The notes: generated from the letters alone by a model not told the origin. A DNA stretch of 64,000 nucleotides from Streptococcus porcinus (GCF_900475415.1 NZ_LS483388.1:792001-856000), one strand, 5' to 3'. Positions 28,914 to 37,700 are shown, counted from the first letter of the stretch. Numbers and translations are program-made.

Positions 28914-29915
28914 ATGAGTGAAACAAAATTAATGGCTTTGCGTGAAGCCGTAAATCTTGCCATGACAGAAGAAATGCGCAAAGATGAAAATATCTACCTT
29001 ATGGGTGAAGATGTTGGTGTGTATGGTGGAGACTTCGGAACATCAGTCGGAATGATTGAAGAATTCGGAGCAAAACGTGTTAAAGATACCCCAATCTCAG
29101 AAGCAGCTATCTCAGGTGCAGCTATCGGTTCTGCAATCACAGGTCTTCGTCCGATCGTTGACGTAACCTTCATGGATTTCTTGACAATCATGATGGATGC
29201 TATTGTTAACAATGGTGCTAAAAATAACTACATGTTTGGTGGTGGTTTGAAAACACCGGTAACCTTCCGTGTAGCATCAGGTTCAGGTATTGGATCAGCA
29301 GCACAGCACTCACAATCACTTGAAGCATGGATGACACATATCCCAGGTATCAAAGTGGTTGCACCAGGTAACGCCAACGATGCAAAAGGACTTCTAAAAT
29401 CTGCTATCCGAGATAACAATATCGTTATCTTTATGGAACCAAAAGCACTTTACGGTAAAAAAGAAGAAGTTAACCAAGATCCAGATTTCTATATTCCATT
29501 AGGAAAAGGGGAAATCAAGCGTGAAGGGACAGACTTGACAATCATCTCATACGGACGTATGTTAGAACGCGTTCTTCAAGCTGCTGAAGAAGTTGCTGAA
29601 GAAGGTATCAATGTTGAAGTTCTTGACCCACGTACTTTAGTGCCACTTGATAAAGAATTAATCATTGAATCTGTTAAGAAAACAGGTAAAGTTATGTTAG
29701 TCAATGACGCCTACAAAACTGGTGGTTACACTGGCGAGATTGCAACAATGATTACAGAAAGTGAAGCATTTGATTACCTTGACCATCCAATTGTTCGTTT
29801 AGCAAGTGAAGATGTGCCAGTTCCTTATGCACGTGTATTAGAACAAGCTATCTTACCAGATGTTGAAAAAATCAAAGCAGCTATTCATAAAATGGCTAAA
29901 AACGGTAACGAATAG
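28914..29915 (+). CDS. pdhB: Pyruvate dehydrogenase E1 component, beta subunit
   Basis: A 333-residue transketolase-like E1 beta subunit. Landmarks are MGEDVGVYGGDFGTS near residue 23, the SGSGIGSAAQHSQSLEAW segment, and DPRTLVPLDKELI in the C-terminal domain. It pairs with pdhA to form the alpha2beta2 E1 enzyme. The 67-base gap after pdhA and the TAGGAG ribosome site suggest cotranscription. A small stretch of AAAAAACTAACAG in the gap shows no clear terminator. Confidence 0.92.
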   Translation: MSETKLMALREAVNLAMTEEMRKDENIYLMGEDVGVYGGDFGTSVGMIEEFGAKRVKDTPISEAAISGAAIGSAITGLRPIVDVTFMDFLTIMMDAIVNNGAKNNYMFGGGLKTPVTFRVASGSGIGSAAQHSQSLEAWMTHIPGIKVVAPGNANDAKGLLKSAIRDNNIVIFMEPKALYGKKEEVNQDPDFYIPLGKGEIKREGTDLTIISYGRMLERVLQAAEEVAEEGINVEVLDPRTLVPLDKELIIESVKKTGKVMLVNDAYKTGGYTGEIATMITESEAFDYLDHPIVRLASEDVPVPYARVLEQAILPDVEKIKAAIHKMAKNGNE

Positions 29916-30033
29916 ACAAAGGAATGAAGTCTCAATGCTGAGGCTTCCTTCAGTCTATTTCGTTGATAAAAATAGCAGAACTCAATCAAGCGTCACTGGC
30001 TATTTTTAGAAAAGAGAAAACGAAAGGAAAATT

Positions 30034-31449
30034 ATGGCTGTCGAAATCATTATGCCAAAACTCGGTGTTGATATGCAAGAAGGCGAAATCATCGAGTGGA
30101 AAAAACAAGAAGGTGATACCGTCAACGAAGGCGATATTCTTCTTGAAATTAATTCAGACAAAACCAATATGGAAATCGAAGCAGAAGATGCTGGAGTTCT
30201 CTTAAAAATCCTTCGTCACGAAGGTGATGTTGTCCCTGTTACAGAAGTTATCGGCTACCTTGGAGCAGAAGGAGAATCTGTTGATAATATCGCTTCAAGT
30301 GAGAAAGCAACAGAAATTCCTGCACCAAATTCAGCTGATGCTGCGCCAACAGTTGCTCCAAAAGAAGCAGTTGAACGACCAGCAGTTGAAGTGCCAGCAA
30401 CATCAGCACCACAAGGAGATGATTCTCAGGTCCGTGCGACACCTGCTGCCCGTAAAGCTGCAAGAGAGATGGGCGTAAGCCTTGGTCAAGTTCCTGGTTC
30501 AGGACCAAAAGGTCGTGTGCACGCTGAAGACGTTGAGAACTTTAAAACTGCCCAACCTAAAGCATCACCATTGGCCCGCAAAATGGCTGCTGATGCAGGT
30601 ATTGATTTAGCAACTGTTAAAGGCAGTGGCTTCAAAGGCAAAGTAATGAAAGAAGATATCCTTGCTCTTACAGAAGCTGCCAAACCCACTCAGGCACCTG
30701 CTGCCAAATCAGCTGATGCTGAAAAACCAAAAGCAGATCTACCAGAAGGCGTTGAAATCATCAAGATGTCAGCAATGCGTAAAGCCATCTCTAAAGGTAT
30801 GACCAACTCTTACCTAACAGCTCCGTCATTTACCCTTAACTATGACATCGACATGACAGAAATGATGGCTCTTCGTAAAAAACTGATTGATCCAATCATG
30901 GAAAAAACAGGTCTTAAAGTATCCTTCACCGACCTGATTGGTATGGCTGTTGTTAAAACATTGATGAAACCGGAACATCGTTACATGAATGCTTCACTCA
31001 TTAATGATGCTCAAGAGATTGAATTGCACAAATTTGTCAATATTGGTATCGCAGTTGGCCTAGACGATGGACTTATTGTACCAGTTGTTCACAATGCTGA
31101 TAAAATGACACTAGCCGAATTTGTCGTAGCCTCTAAAGACGTGATTAAGAAAACTCAGGCTGGTAAATTAAAAGCTGCTGAAATGTCAGGTTCTACCTTC
31201 TCAATCACCAACTTAGGAATGTTTGGAACTAAAACATTTAACCCAATTATCAACCAACCTAACTCAGCAATCTTAGGTGTGGGTGCAACTATCCCAACAC
31301 CAACAGTTGTTGATGGTGAAATTGTGGCGCGTCCAATCATGGCTATGTGCTTAACCATCGACCACCGGATCGTAGATGGTATGAATGGTGCTAAATTCAT
31401 GGTTGATTTGAAGAACTTGATGGAAAACCCATTTGGACTTTTAATCTAA
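30034..31449 (+). CDS. pdhC: Dihydrolipoamide acetyltransferase (E2) with one lipoyl and two E3-binding-like domains
   Basis: A 471-residue E2. The lipoyl domain covers residues 1-80 with the modified lysine at Lys43 (INSDKTNME). Two peripheral-subunit-binding-like domains follow: about 134-168 (RATPAARKAAREMG) and 177-212 (ASPLARKMAADAG), separated by short linkers. The catalytic acetyltransferase domain spans about 240-471 and holds the DHRIVDG active site (His444). Ala/Pro-rich linkers join the domains. Two binding domains are more than the single one of most E2 proteins. The 118-base gap from pdhB holds no obvious terminator. Confidence 0.93.
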   Translation: MAVEIIMPKLGVDMQEGEIIEWKKQEGDTVNEGDILLEINSDKTNMEIEAEDAGVLLKILRHEGDVVPVTEVIGYLGAEGESVDNIASSEKATEIPAPNSADAAPTVAPKEAVERPAVEVPATSAPQGDDSQVRATPAARKAAREMGVSLGQVPGSGPKGRVHAEDVENFKTAQPKASPLARKMAADAGIDLATVKGSGFKGKVMKEDILALTEAAKPTQAPAAKSADAEKPKADLPEGVEIIKMSAMRKAISKGMTNSYLTAPSFTLNYDIDMTEMMALRKKLIDPIMEKTGLKVSFTDLIGMAVVKTLMKPEHRYMNASLINDAQEIELHKFVNIGIAVGLDDGLIVPVVHNADKMTLAEFVVASKDVIKKTQAGKLKAAEMSGSTFSITNLGMFGTKTFNPIINQPNSAILGVGATIPTPTVVDGEIVARPIMAMCLTIDHRIVDGMNGAKFMVDLKNLMENPFGLLI

Positions 31450-31500
31450 TTGAACATGAATTAGTCAGTTGACGCAATAAAGGTTATAATGGACTAAGAA

Positions 31501-31525
31501 TATAAAGGGACCCAGTCCCTTTATA
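31501..31525 (+). repeat. Perfect stem-loop in the pdhC-pdhD gap
   Basis: TATAAAGGGAC (31501-31511) pairs with GTCCCTTTATA (31515-31525) around CCA, an 11-bp stem with a 3-base loop. No T-run follows, so it is more likely an RNA stability or processing element than a terminator. It lies 24 bases upstream of pdhD. Confidence 0.6.
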
Positions 31526-31548
31526 GGATTTAATAAAAGGAGAAAAGA

Positions 31549-33309
31549 ATGGCTGTTGAAATTATTATGCCAAAACTCGGTGTAGACATGCAAGAAGGCG
31601 AAATCATCGAGTGGAAAAAACAAGAAGGTGACACTGTTAACGAAGGTGACATTTTACTAGAAATCAACTCAGATAAAACCAACATGGAAATCGAAGCAGA
31701 AGATGCTGGTGTTCTCTTGAAAATCGTTCGTCAAGCTGGCGACGTTGTTCCTGTCACAGAAGTGATTGGTTACATCGGAGCAGAAGGTGAAGAAATCCAA
31801 GAAGGCTCATCAGGCGCTGCAGCTGAAAAAGCAACTGCTGACCTTGAGGCAGCTGGTCTTGAAGTACCAAAAGCACCTGCCCAATCAGACGCACCTGCAG
31901 CAAAAGCAGATAAAGCACCACTTGCGGACAATGAATATGACATTGTTGTTATTGGTGGTGGCCCTGCTGGTTACTACGCGGCTATCCGTGGTGCGCAACT
32001 TGGCGGTAAAATTGCTATCGTTGAAAAAACTGAGTTTGGTGGTACCTGCTTAAACGTTGGTTGTATCCCTACCAAAACCTACCTCAAAAATGCGGAAATC
32101 CTTGACGGTTTGAAAATTGCAGCTGGTCGCGGTATCAACCTTGCATCAACAAACTACACTATTGACATGGATAAAACAGTAGAATTCAAAAATTCTGTTG
32201 TTAAAACCCTAACTGGTGGTGTTAAAGGTCTCCTTAAAGCTAACAAAGTAACCATCTTTAATGGTCTAGGTCAAGTTAACCCAGATAAAACTGTAAGCAT
32301 TGGTTCTGAAACTATCAAAGGTCGCAACATTATCCTTGCTACTGGATCAAAAGTATCACGTATCAACATTCCAGGTATTGATTCTAAACTAGTTCTGACA
32401 TCTGATGATATCCTTGACTTACGTGAAATGCCAAAAACTCTAGCTGTTATGGGTGGTGGTGTCGTTGGTATCGAACTTGGTCTTGTTTGGGCTTCTTATG
32501 GTGTAGAGGTTACTGTTATTGAAATGGCAGACCGCATTATCCCTGCTATGGATAAAGAAGTATCAACTGAGTTGCAAAAAATCTTGACCAAAAAAGGTAT
32601 GAAGATTAAAACTTCAGTTGGTGTTGAAGAAATCGTAGAAGCAAACAACCAATTAACCTTGAAACTCAACAACGGCGAAGAAGTTGTTGCTGAAAAAGCT
32701 TTGCTGTCTATCGGTCGTGTCCCACAAATGAATGGTCTTGAAAATCTTAACCTTGAAATGGATCGTAACCGTATCAAAGTTAATGCCTACCAAGAAACAT
32801 CTATCCCTGGCATCTATGCACCGGGTGATGTTAACGGAACTAAGATGCTTGCTCACGCTGCTTACCGTATGGGTGAAGTTGCAGCAGAAAACGCAATGCA
32901 TGGTAACGTTCGCAAAGCTAACCTTGAGTTCACTCCGGCTGCTGTTTACACACACCCAGAAGTGGCTATGGTTGGTATCACTGAAGAAGACGCCCGTGCT
33001 AAATACGGAGATATCCTAGTAGGCCGTAACAGCTTTACTGGTAACGGACGTGCCATTGCATCAAACGAAGCGCATGGTTTCGTAAAAGTTATCGCGGATG
33101 CTAAATTCCACGAAATCCTAGGTGTCCATATCATTGGTCCTGCAGCGGCAGAGATGATTAACGAAGCAGCAACTATTATGGAATCAGAATTGACAGTTGA
33201 TGAATTGCTTCTTTCTATCCATGGTCACCCAACCTTCTCAGAAGTAATGTATGAAGCATTTGCTGACGTTTTAGGCGAAGCAATCCATAACCCACCAAAA
33301 AGAAAATAA
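31549..33309 (+). CDS. pdhD: Dihydrolipoamide dehydrogenase (E3) with an N-terminal lipoyl domain
   Basis: A 586-residue flavoprotein that reoxidises dihydrolipoamide with NAD. Residues 1-80 are a lipoyl domain almost identical to that of pdhC (4 differences in 81), with Lys43 as attachment site. A linker (about 82-128) leads to the E3 core: FAD motif VVIGGGPAGYYAA, redox disulfide Cys167/Cys172 in GGTCLNVGCIPTK, NAD motif GGGVVGIELG, and the C-terminal HxxxxE motif in HGHPTFSE. Lipoyl-E3 fusions are known in streptococci. It is the last operon gene before lplA. Confidence 0.95.
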   Translation: MAVEIIMPKLGVDMQEGEIIEWKKQEGDTVNEGDILLEINSDKTNMEIEAEDAGVLLKIVRQAGDVVPVTEVIGYIGAEGEEIQEGSSGAAAEKATADLEAAGLEVPKAPAQSDAPAAKADKAPLADNEYDIVVIGGGPAGYYAAIRGAQLGGKIAIVEKTEFGGTCLNVGCIPTKTYLKNAEILDGLKIAAGRGINLASTNYTIDMDKTVEFKNSVVKTLTGGVKGLLKANKVTIFNGLGQVNPDKTVSIGSETIKGRNIILATGSKVSRINIPGIDSKLVLTSDDILDLREMPKTLAVMGGGVVGIELGLVWASYGVEVTVIEMADRIIPAMDKEVSTELQKILTKKGMKIKTSVGVEEIVEANNQLTLKLNNGEEVVAEKALLSIGRVPQMNGLENLNLEMDRNRIKVNAYQETSIPGIYAPGDVNGTKMLAHAAYRMGEVAAENAMHGNVRKANLEFTPAAVYTHPEVAMVGITEEDARAKYGDILVGRNSFTGNGRAIASNEAHGFVKVIADAKFHEILGVHIIGPAAAEMINEAATIMESELTVDELLLSIHGHPTFSEVMYEAFADVLGEAIHNPPKRK

Positions 33310-33320
33310 GTAAAAGCTTA

Positions 33321-33355
33321 GCAAAAAAAGTTTAGGATGTCCTAAACTTTTTTGC
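33321..33355. terminator. Terminator after pdhD
   Basis: GCAAAAAAAGTTTAGGA pairs with TCCTAAACTTTTTTGC around TG. A- and T-tracts on both sides make it possibly bidirectional. Confidence 0.85.
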
Positions 33356-33471
33356 ATGGCTTGAGAAACTTATAGCTTTCCTGTCTTTCTCACAATGCCA
33401 AAGGCTTGTTTTTTGCCTTACTTTGCCTTAAAATAGATACAGTCATAAATTATTAATAGCAGGAGAAAAAA

Positions 33472-34461
33472 ATGAAATACATTGTTAACAAAAGTAATAA
33501 TCCGGCCTATAATATCGCTTTAGAAGCTTATGCTTTTAGAGAATTACTATCTGAAGATGAGATTTTTATCCTATGGATTAATGAACCAGCCATCATTATT
33601 GGTAAGCACCAAAACACTATTCAAGAAATTAACAAAGAATACACAGATGAGCACGGTATTCATGTTGTCCGTCGTCTATCTGGTGGTGGTGCGGTTTATC
33701 ACGATTTAAACAACCTCAACTATACCATCATTTCTAACAAATCAGCTGAAGGTGCCTTTGATTTCAAGACCTTCTCACAACCTGTTATCGAAACTCTTGC
33801 TGACCTTGGTGTCAAAGCTGAGTTTACTGGCCGTAATGACTTAGAAATCAATGGGAAAAAATTCTGCGGTAATGCGCAAGCCTATTACAAAGGTCGTATG
33901 ATGCACCATGGTTGTCTCCTCTTTGACGTTGATATGACAGTGCTTGGCGATGCCCTTAAAGTTAGTAAGGATAAAATTGCTTCTAAAGGGATTAAATCGG
34001 TTCGTGCACGTGTGACAAATATCCTTGACGAACTACCAGAGAAAATCACTGTAACCGAGTTCTCTGATAAAATCCTTGAAAAAATGAAGGAAACCTATCC
34101 TGAAATGACGGAATACGTCCTTTCAGAAGATGAATTGGCTAAGATTCAAAAATCTGCCGATGAGCAGTTTGGAAGCTGGGACTGGACCTATGGCAAGGCT
34201 CCAGAATACACAATTGAGCGGAATGTTCGCTATGCAGCTGGTAAGATTAATACGTTTGCCAATGTTGAAAACTCCATTATCAAAAATATTAAAATCTACG
34301 GAGATTTCTTCGGGATTAAAGATGTCAAAGACGTTGAGAGCCTCTTGATTGGTTGCAAATATGACTATAAAGATGTTCTTGAAAAACTCCAAACTATTGA
34401 CACTACTCAGTACTTCTCTGGCATGACTGTTCAAGAAGTTGCTAAAGGCATTGTTGCTTAA
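33472..34461 (+). CDS. lplA: Lipoate-protein ligase
   Basis: A 329-residue ligase that activates lipoate with ATP and attaches it to lipoyl lysines, here presumably Lys43 of pdhC and pdhD. The RRLSGGGAVYHDLNNLNYT motif and the adenylate-binding NDLEINGKKFCGNAQ segment (catalytic Lys) are intact, and a C-terminal accessory domain (about 245-329) completes an LplA/LplJ-size enzyme. It has its own AGGAGA ribosome site and sits after the PDH terminator, probably with its own promoter. Neighbourhood supports the role. Confidence 0.93.
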   Translation: MKYIVNKSNNPAYNIALEAYAFRELLSEDEIFILWINEPAIIIGKHQNTIQEINKEYTDEHGIHVVRRLSGGGAVYHDLNNLNYTIISNKSAEGAFDFKTFSQPVIETLADLGVKAEFTGRNDLEINGKKFCGNAQAYYKGRMMHHGCLLFDVDMTVLGDALKVSKDKIASKGIKSVRARVTNILDELPEKITVTEFSDKILEKMKETYPEMTEYVLSEDELAKIQKSADEQFGSWDWTYGKAPEYTIERNVRYAAGKINTFANVENSIIKNIKIYGDFFGIKDVKDVESLLIGCKYDYKDVLEKLQTIDTTQYFSGMTVQEVAKGIVA

Positions 34462-34463
34462 TA

Positions 34464-34500
34464 AAAAAACCAAGTTCGCGTCAAGCGAGCTTGGTTTTTT
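34464..34500. terminator. Bidirectional terminator between lplA and the AraC gene
   Basis: AAAAAACCAAG pairs with CTTGGTTTTTT; inner TTCGC/GCGAG continues the stem. It stops transcription from both convergent genes. Confidence 0.88.
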
Positions 34501-34507
34501 GTTAGCC

Positions 34508-35674
34508 TTAGACAATATCTCTAATAGGAGCCGTTTGAAATTGTTTGGGTGACATGCCGACCATGGCTTTGAAGCTACGTGAGAAGTGGGCGGCATCAGA
34601 ATAACCCAGGCTATTACTAATCTCAGTGACACTAGTTTGTTGTCGTAAGAGAATTTTAGCCTCTTCGATTTTTTTGCGACTGATGTACTGCTGGATAGAA
34701 CAGGCCATTTCCTTGCGAAAAAGCTTACGAATGTTGGATTCACTGAAGTTAAACTCCTTAGCAATCGTCTCAATCAATAATTTCTTGGATAAATTTTGGT
34801 TGATGTAGTGGAGAATGTTTGAAATCAGGTAGGAATGACTATTGAACTGGCCAATCTTTTGGGTGAAGAGGATAATAGCCGATTCTCTCAGGAGAAGCAC
34901 CTCCGAGGCCTTTTGGCAGGCTTCACATTTCTCGATGTAATAGTCGCGTGAATGATGGGCATAGTGCTGATCGACTCCCGTCATGATGGCTAGCTGCGAT
35001 AGCTTTTCAAAGAGGATAATGGAATAGTTTTTCTCCGATCGCAGGTCCTTATGATAGGAGGAGGGGGTCAAATCTTGACTCAGGAAGAGGCGAACCTTTT
35101 GCAGGTCGCCTTTTTTGATGCTTTCCAAGAGTTCAAACTCAAAGTCAAAGCTGGACTCTTCTTCGAAGTGACACTCTTGTAAAAGCTTTTCTGAGAGGCC
35201 TTTACGAATATCTAAGAGGCTCTGGTTGGTCATTTGAGCCTGTTCAGTCTTTAGAAAATGGATCTCATCCGTAAAGAAGTAGTGAATGAGATGGAGCAGG
35301 TGGCTACTGTCTATAATATGGTAGCTCTCTAGCTCTATATCAAGATCCAGACATTTCTGACTGACCGGGTGGGTCTGAGCTAAAGTGGACAGCTTTGTCA
35401 GTTTTTGATCCAACTGAAAGGGACCAAACAAAAAGAAGTAGTCATGAAAAGGGTAAAGGGCTAAGCTGAGGCCAGAAGGACTCGTTAATAAAGTAAAAGG
35501 CAACAAACTTTTACGCTTACGAACCAGAGCTAGCTCAGCTAGCAAGTCAGCTGTGAGTCTGGGCTGGCACGGAGCATGAAAAAAAGCCTTAAGCAGCTTT
35601 AAGTCTTGATTCAAAATGATAATGGGTAATTTTAAACAAATATGCATAGATTCTAAGATTGGATGATTCTGCAT
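34508..35674 (-). CDS. AraC-family transcriptional regulator
   Basis: A 388-residue protein whose last 100 residues form the double helix-turn-helix of the AraC family: FSESNIRKLFRKEM in the first motif and SVTEISNSLGYSDAAHFSRS with KAMVGMSPKQF in the second. The first 280 residues are an alpha/beta sensor domain that I do not recognise. Its promoter region faces the collagen-like gene, so it is a candidate regulator of that gene, but this is inference. A ribosome site AAAGGA lies about 11 bases before the ATG. Confidence 0.85.
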   Translation of the reverse strand: MQNHPILESMHICLKLPIIILNQDLKLLKAFFHAPCQPRLTADLLAELALVRKRKSLLPFTLLTSPSGLSLALYPFHDYFFLFGPFQLDQKLTKLSTLAQTHPVSQKCLDLDIELESYHIIDSSHLLHLIHYFFTDEIHFLKTEQAQMTNQSLLDIRKGLSEKLLQECHFEEESSFDFEFELLESIKKGDLQKVRLFLSQDLTPSSYHKDLRSEKNYSIILFEKLSQLAIMTGVDQHYAHHSRDYYIEKCEACQKASEVLLLRESAIILFTQKIGQFNSHSYLISNILHYINQNLSKKLLIETIAKEFNFSESNIRKLFRKEMACSIQQYISRKKIEEAKILLRQQTSVTEISNSLGYSDAAHFSRSFKAMVGMSPKQFQTAPIRDIV

Positions 35675-36237
35675 AAATGAGTCACGTCCTTTAACTAAAT
35701 GGTTAATTCATATCAAAAAATAAGAAAGCAACTGCCTATGAGTGAGTGATGGCGTTAAGCATTATGTGAGCTTGGGGCCGGAACCTTAGGGAGTAGGATA
35801 TAAATGAAAAAGATAGGGTCTAAATCGTTGTGAAAACCTGCTATCGGATAAAATATTGAGTGTTCCGACCAATAAAGGATAATAGGGACCCACTCATAGA
35901 CAAGTGTCTTTCCTAGATACAATTTAACACATAAAAGAGTGAAATTAAAATCATAAATTAATAAAATGATATAAAAATGAATAAAAAATGAAAATTGTAA
36001 AATATCCTATCTTTTTACCGTTTTATTCAAAAAAAAAGCGAAAAAATCATGTTAGTAAAGACAAATCATGGCATTATAAGTAACGGTTATTAAGAGTTTG
36101 TAAGGTTTAGATGAGTTTTTTATTATAGAAATATGGTAATGAAAAAGTTATCAGCAGAATGACTCGATATAACTAATAAACTAATCAAAACTATTCCCTA
36201 TCTTAAGAAGGGAATAGGAAAAAAGGAGACAAGTGTC
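35675..36237. other. AT-rich intergenic region between the AraC gene and the collagen-like gene
   Basis: This 563-base region separates two divergent genes. I see no ORF of note. It contains a separated inverted repeat (CTATGAGTG at 35736-35744 with CACTCATAG at 35891-35899), a very AT-rich stretch around 35930-36050 and a stem-loop near the scl ribosome site (36191-36217). Promoters for both neighbours must lie here, but I cannot place them with confidence. Confidence 0.5.
36191..36217 (+). repeat. Stem-loop just upstream of the collagen-like gene ribosome site
   Basis: CTATTCCC (36191-36198) pairs with GGGAATAG (36210-36217) over an 11-base loop. The Shine-Dalgarno GGAG follows 7 bases later, so this could affect translation or mRNA stability. 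Confidence 0.5.
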
Positions 36238-37671
36238 ATGACACAAAACAAGAAAAATCTTGCTAAACAGCAAGTTTCTGCTAATCGTAAATACAGACTT
36301 GGAGCAGCATCAATCCTCTTAGCGACAGTGTGTGCAGTTGGGATATCAAGCACGAAAGTAGAAGCCCAAGTTGATGGATTTAGTTTAGGTAATGGAGCAA
36401 ATAACTATTATTACGTAGTTCCAGGGCCTCAAGGAGTTCCAGGACCTCCCGGAATTCCGGGAGTACCGGGAGCACCGGGACCTCAGGGACAACCGGGATT
36501 GCCTGGTCCGATAGGTCCAGCCGGCCGCGATGGTCAACAAGGTGTACAAGGTCCAGCCGGCCGCGATGGTGCGATAGGCCCACAAGGACCAGCCGGCCGT
36601 GACGGACTGAAAGGAGAAAAAGGAGACGCTGGCCGTGATGGTCAAAGAGGTGAACGTGGGTTACCAGGCCGCGATGGTCGAGATGGCGAAAAAGGAGAAC
36701 AAGGTCCAGCCGGCCGTGATGGTCGTCGAGGAGAGAAAGGAGACGCTGGCCGTGATGGTCGTCGAGGAGAAAAAGGAGACACTGGTCGTGATGGCCGTGA
36801 CGGTTTAGACGGTAAAGAAGGAAAAGCCGGTAAAAACGGTAAGAACGGTAAAAATGGTGCCCGTGGTGCTGAAGGTCGTGATGGTCAAAATGGTCGCGAC
36901 GGAAAAGACGGCATGAAAGGCCAAGACGGTAAGAACGGTACCGACGGCACAGCCGGTCGTGATGGAAAAGACGGCGCAAAAGGTCGCGATGGTCAAGCTG
37001 GCCGTAATGGTCGTGATGGAGCTAAGGGTCGTGATGGTAAAGATGGTCGTAAAGGTCAAGATGGTCAACACGGAACTGACGGTGCCGATGGTCGTGCAGG
37101 TTTAGATGGACGCCATGGCCGCGATGGTCGCGATGGCCGTAACGGTCTAGACGGTGTAGATGGTCGTGATGGCTTATCTCCAGTTGTAAAAACACAAACT
37201 CATTCTGACGGTAGCCACACGATTACCTTCTTAAACCCAGATGGAACACGTTCATCAATCAACCTACGCAATGGTAAAGACGGTGAGCCAGGAAAAGATG
37301 GTCGTGATGGAAAAGACGGAAAAGATGGTAAGCCAGGCGTGCCAGGTCGTGATGGTAAAGATGGTCAACCAGGAGCACCAGGTCGCGATGGTATGAACGG
37401 TAAAAATGGTCAACCAGGTCGCGATGGTATGAATGGTCAAAACGCTCATAATATGCCAGCAAACAATGGCAAAGGTAATGCAGCTGGTATGCCAGTAGCT
37501 CTTAACGCGCCTGTAGCTGTAGCAGCAGCAAATGGCCAAGGTCAGATGGCTGGTGAACAATTGCCTTCAACAGGTGACAGCATTAACCCATTCTTCACTG
37601 CAGCAGCGCTTGCAGTATTGGCTGGTGCTGGTATGTTGGCAACTACTGTTAAAACTAAAAAAGAAGACTAA
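36238..37671 (+). CDS. Streptococcal collagen-like surface protein (Scl family), LPXTG-anchored
   Basis: A 477-residue cell-wall protein. A signal peptide (about 1-43, with the YSIRK-like YRLGAASILL) is followed by only about 19 residues before the collagen region. Gly-X-Y triplets run from about residue 63 to 322 (about 87 triplets), then a 23-residue non-collagen interruption (LSPVVKTQTHSDGS and following), then about 18 more triplets. A linker leads to LPSTG at 442-446, a hydrophobic helix and a KTKKED tail for sortase anchoring. GAS Scl proteins have a larger N-terminal V domain, which is nearly absent here. No CAAAA repeat tract follows the start, unlike scl2. Known Scl proteins bind integrins, fibronectin and other host ligands. 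Confidence 0.9.
   Translation: MTQNKKNLAKQQVSANRKYRLGAASILLATVCAVGISSTKVEAQVDGFSLGNGANNYYYVVPGPQGVPGPPGIPGVPGAPGPQGQPGLPGPIGPAGRDGQQGVQGPAGRDGAIGPQGPAGRDGLKGEKGDAGRDGQRGERGLPGRDGRDGEKGEQGPAGRDGRRGEKGDAGRDGRRGEKGDTGRDGRDGLDGKEGKAGKNGKNGKNGARGAEGRDGQNGRDGKDGMKGQDGKNGTDGTAGRDGKDGAKGRDGQAGRNGRDGAKGRDGKDGRKGQDGQHGTDGADGRAGLDGRHGRDGRDGRNGLDGVDGRDGLSPVVKTQTHSDGSHTITFLNPDGTRSSINLRNGKDGEPGKDGRDGKDGKDGKPGVPGRDGKDGQPGAPGRDGMNGKNGQPGRDGMNGQNAHNMPANNGKGNAAGMPVALNAPVAVAAANGQGQMAGEQLPSTGDSINPFFTAAALAVLAGAGMLATTVKTKKED
36712..36783 (+). repeat. Two 36-base tandem units in the collagen-coding region
   Basis: Units at 36712-36747 and 36748-36783 differ at only two bases and encode GRDGRRGEKGDA and GRDGRRGEKGDT. 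Such repeats allow length change of the collagen domain by slippage or recombination. Confidence 0.8.
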
Positions 37672-37700
37672 TTCTTCTCCCTTTTATTTCATATAGAGTA

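Noticed and set aside
34123-34773. Minus-strand ORF spanning the end of lplA and the AraC gene end
   Set aside because: It overlaps two well-supported genes and a terminator, and shows no domain or ribosome site.
35736-35899. CTATGAGTG / CACTCATAG inverted repeat in the AraC-scl region
   Set aside because: Nine bases at about 150 bases separation can occur by chance in AT-rich DNA; kept only as a remark in the intergenic entry.
36380-36979. Long minus-strand ORF inside the collagen-like gene
   Set aside because: It is the mirror of the Gly-X-Y codons (Arg/His/Leu-rich nonsense) with no ribosome site; a shadow of the repeat-rich plus strand.
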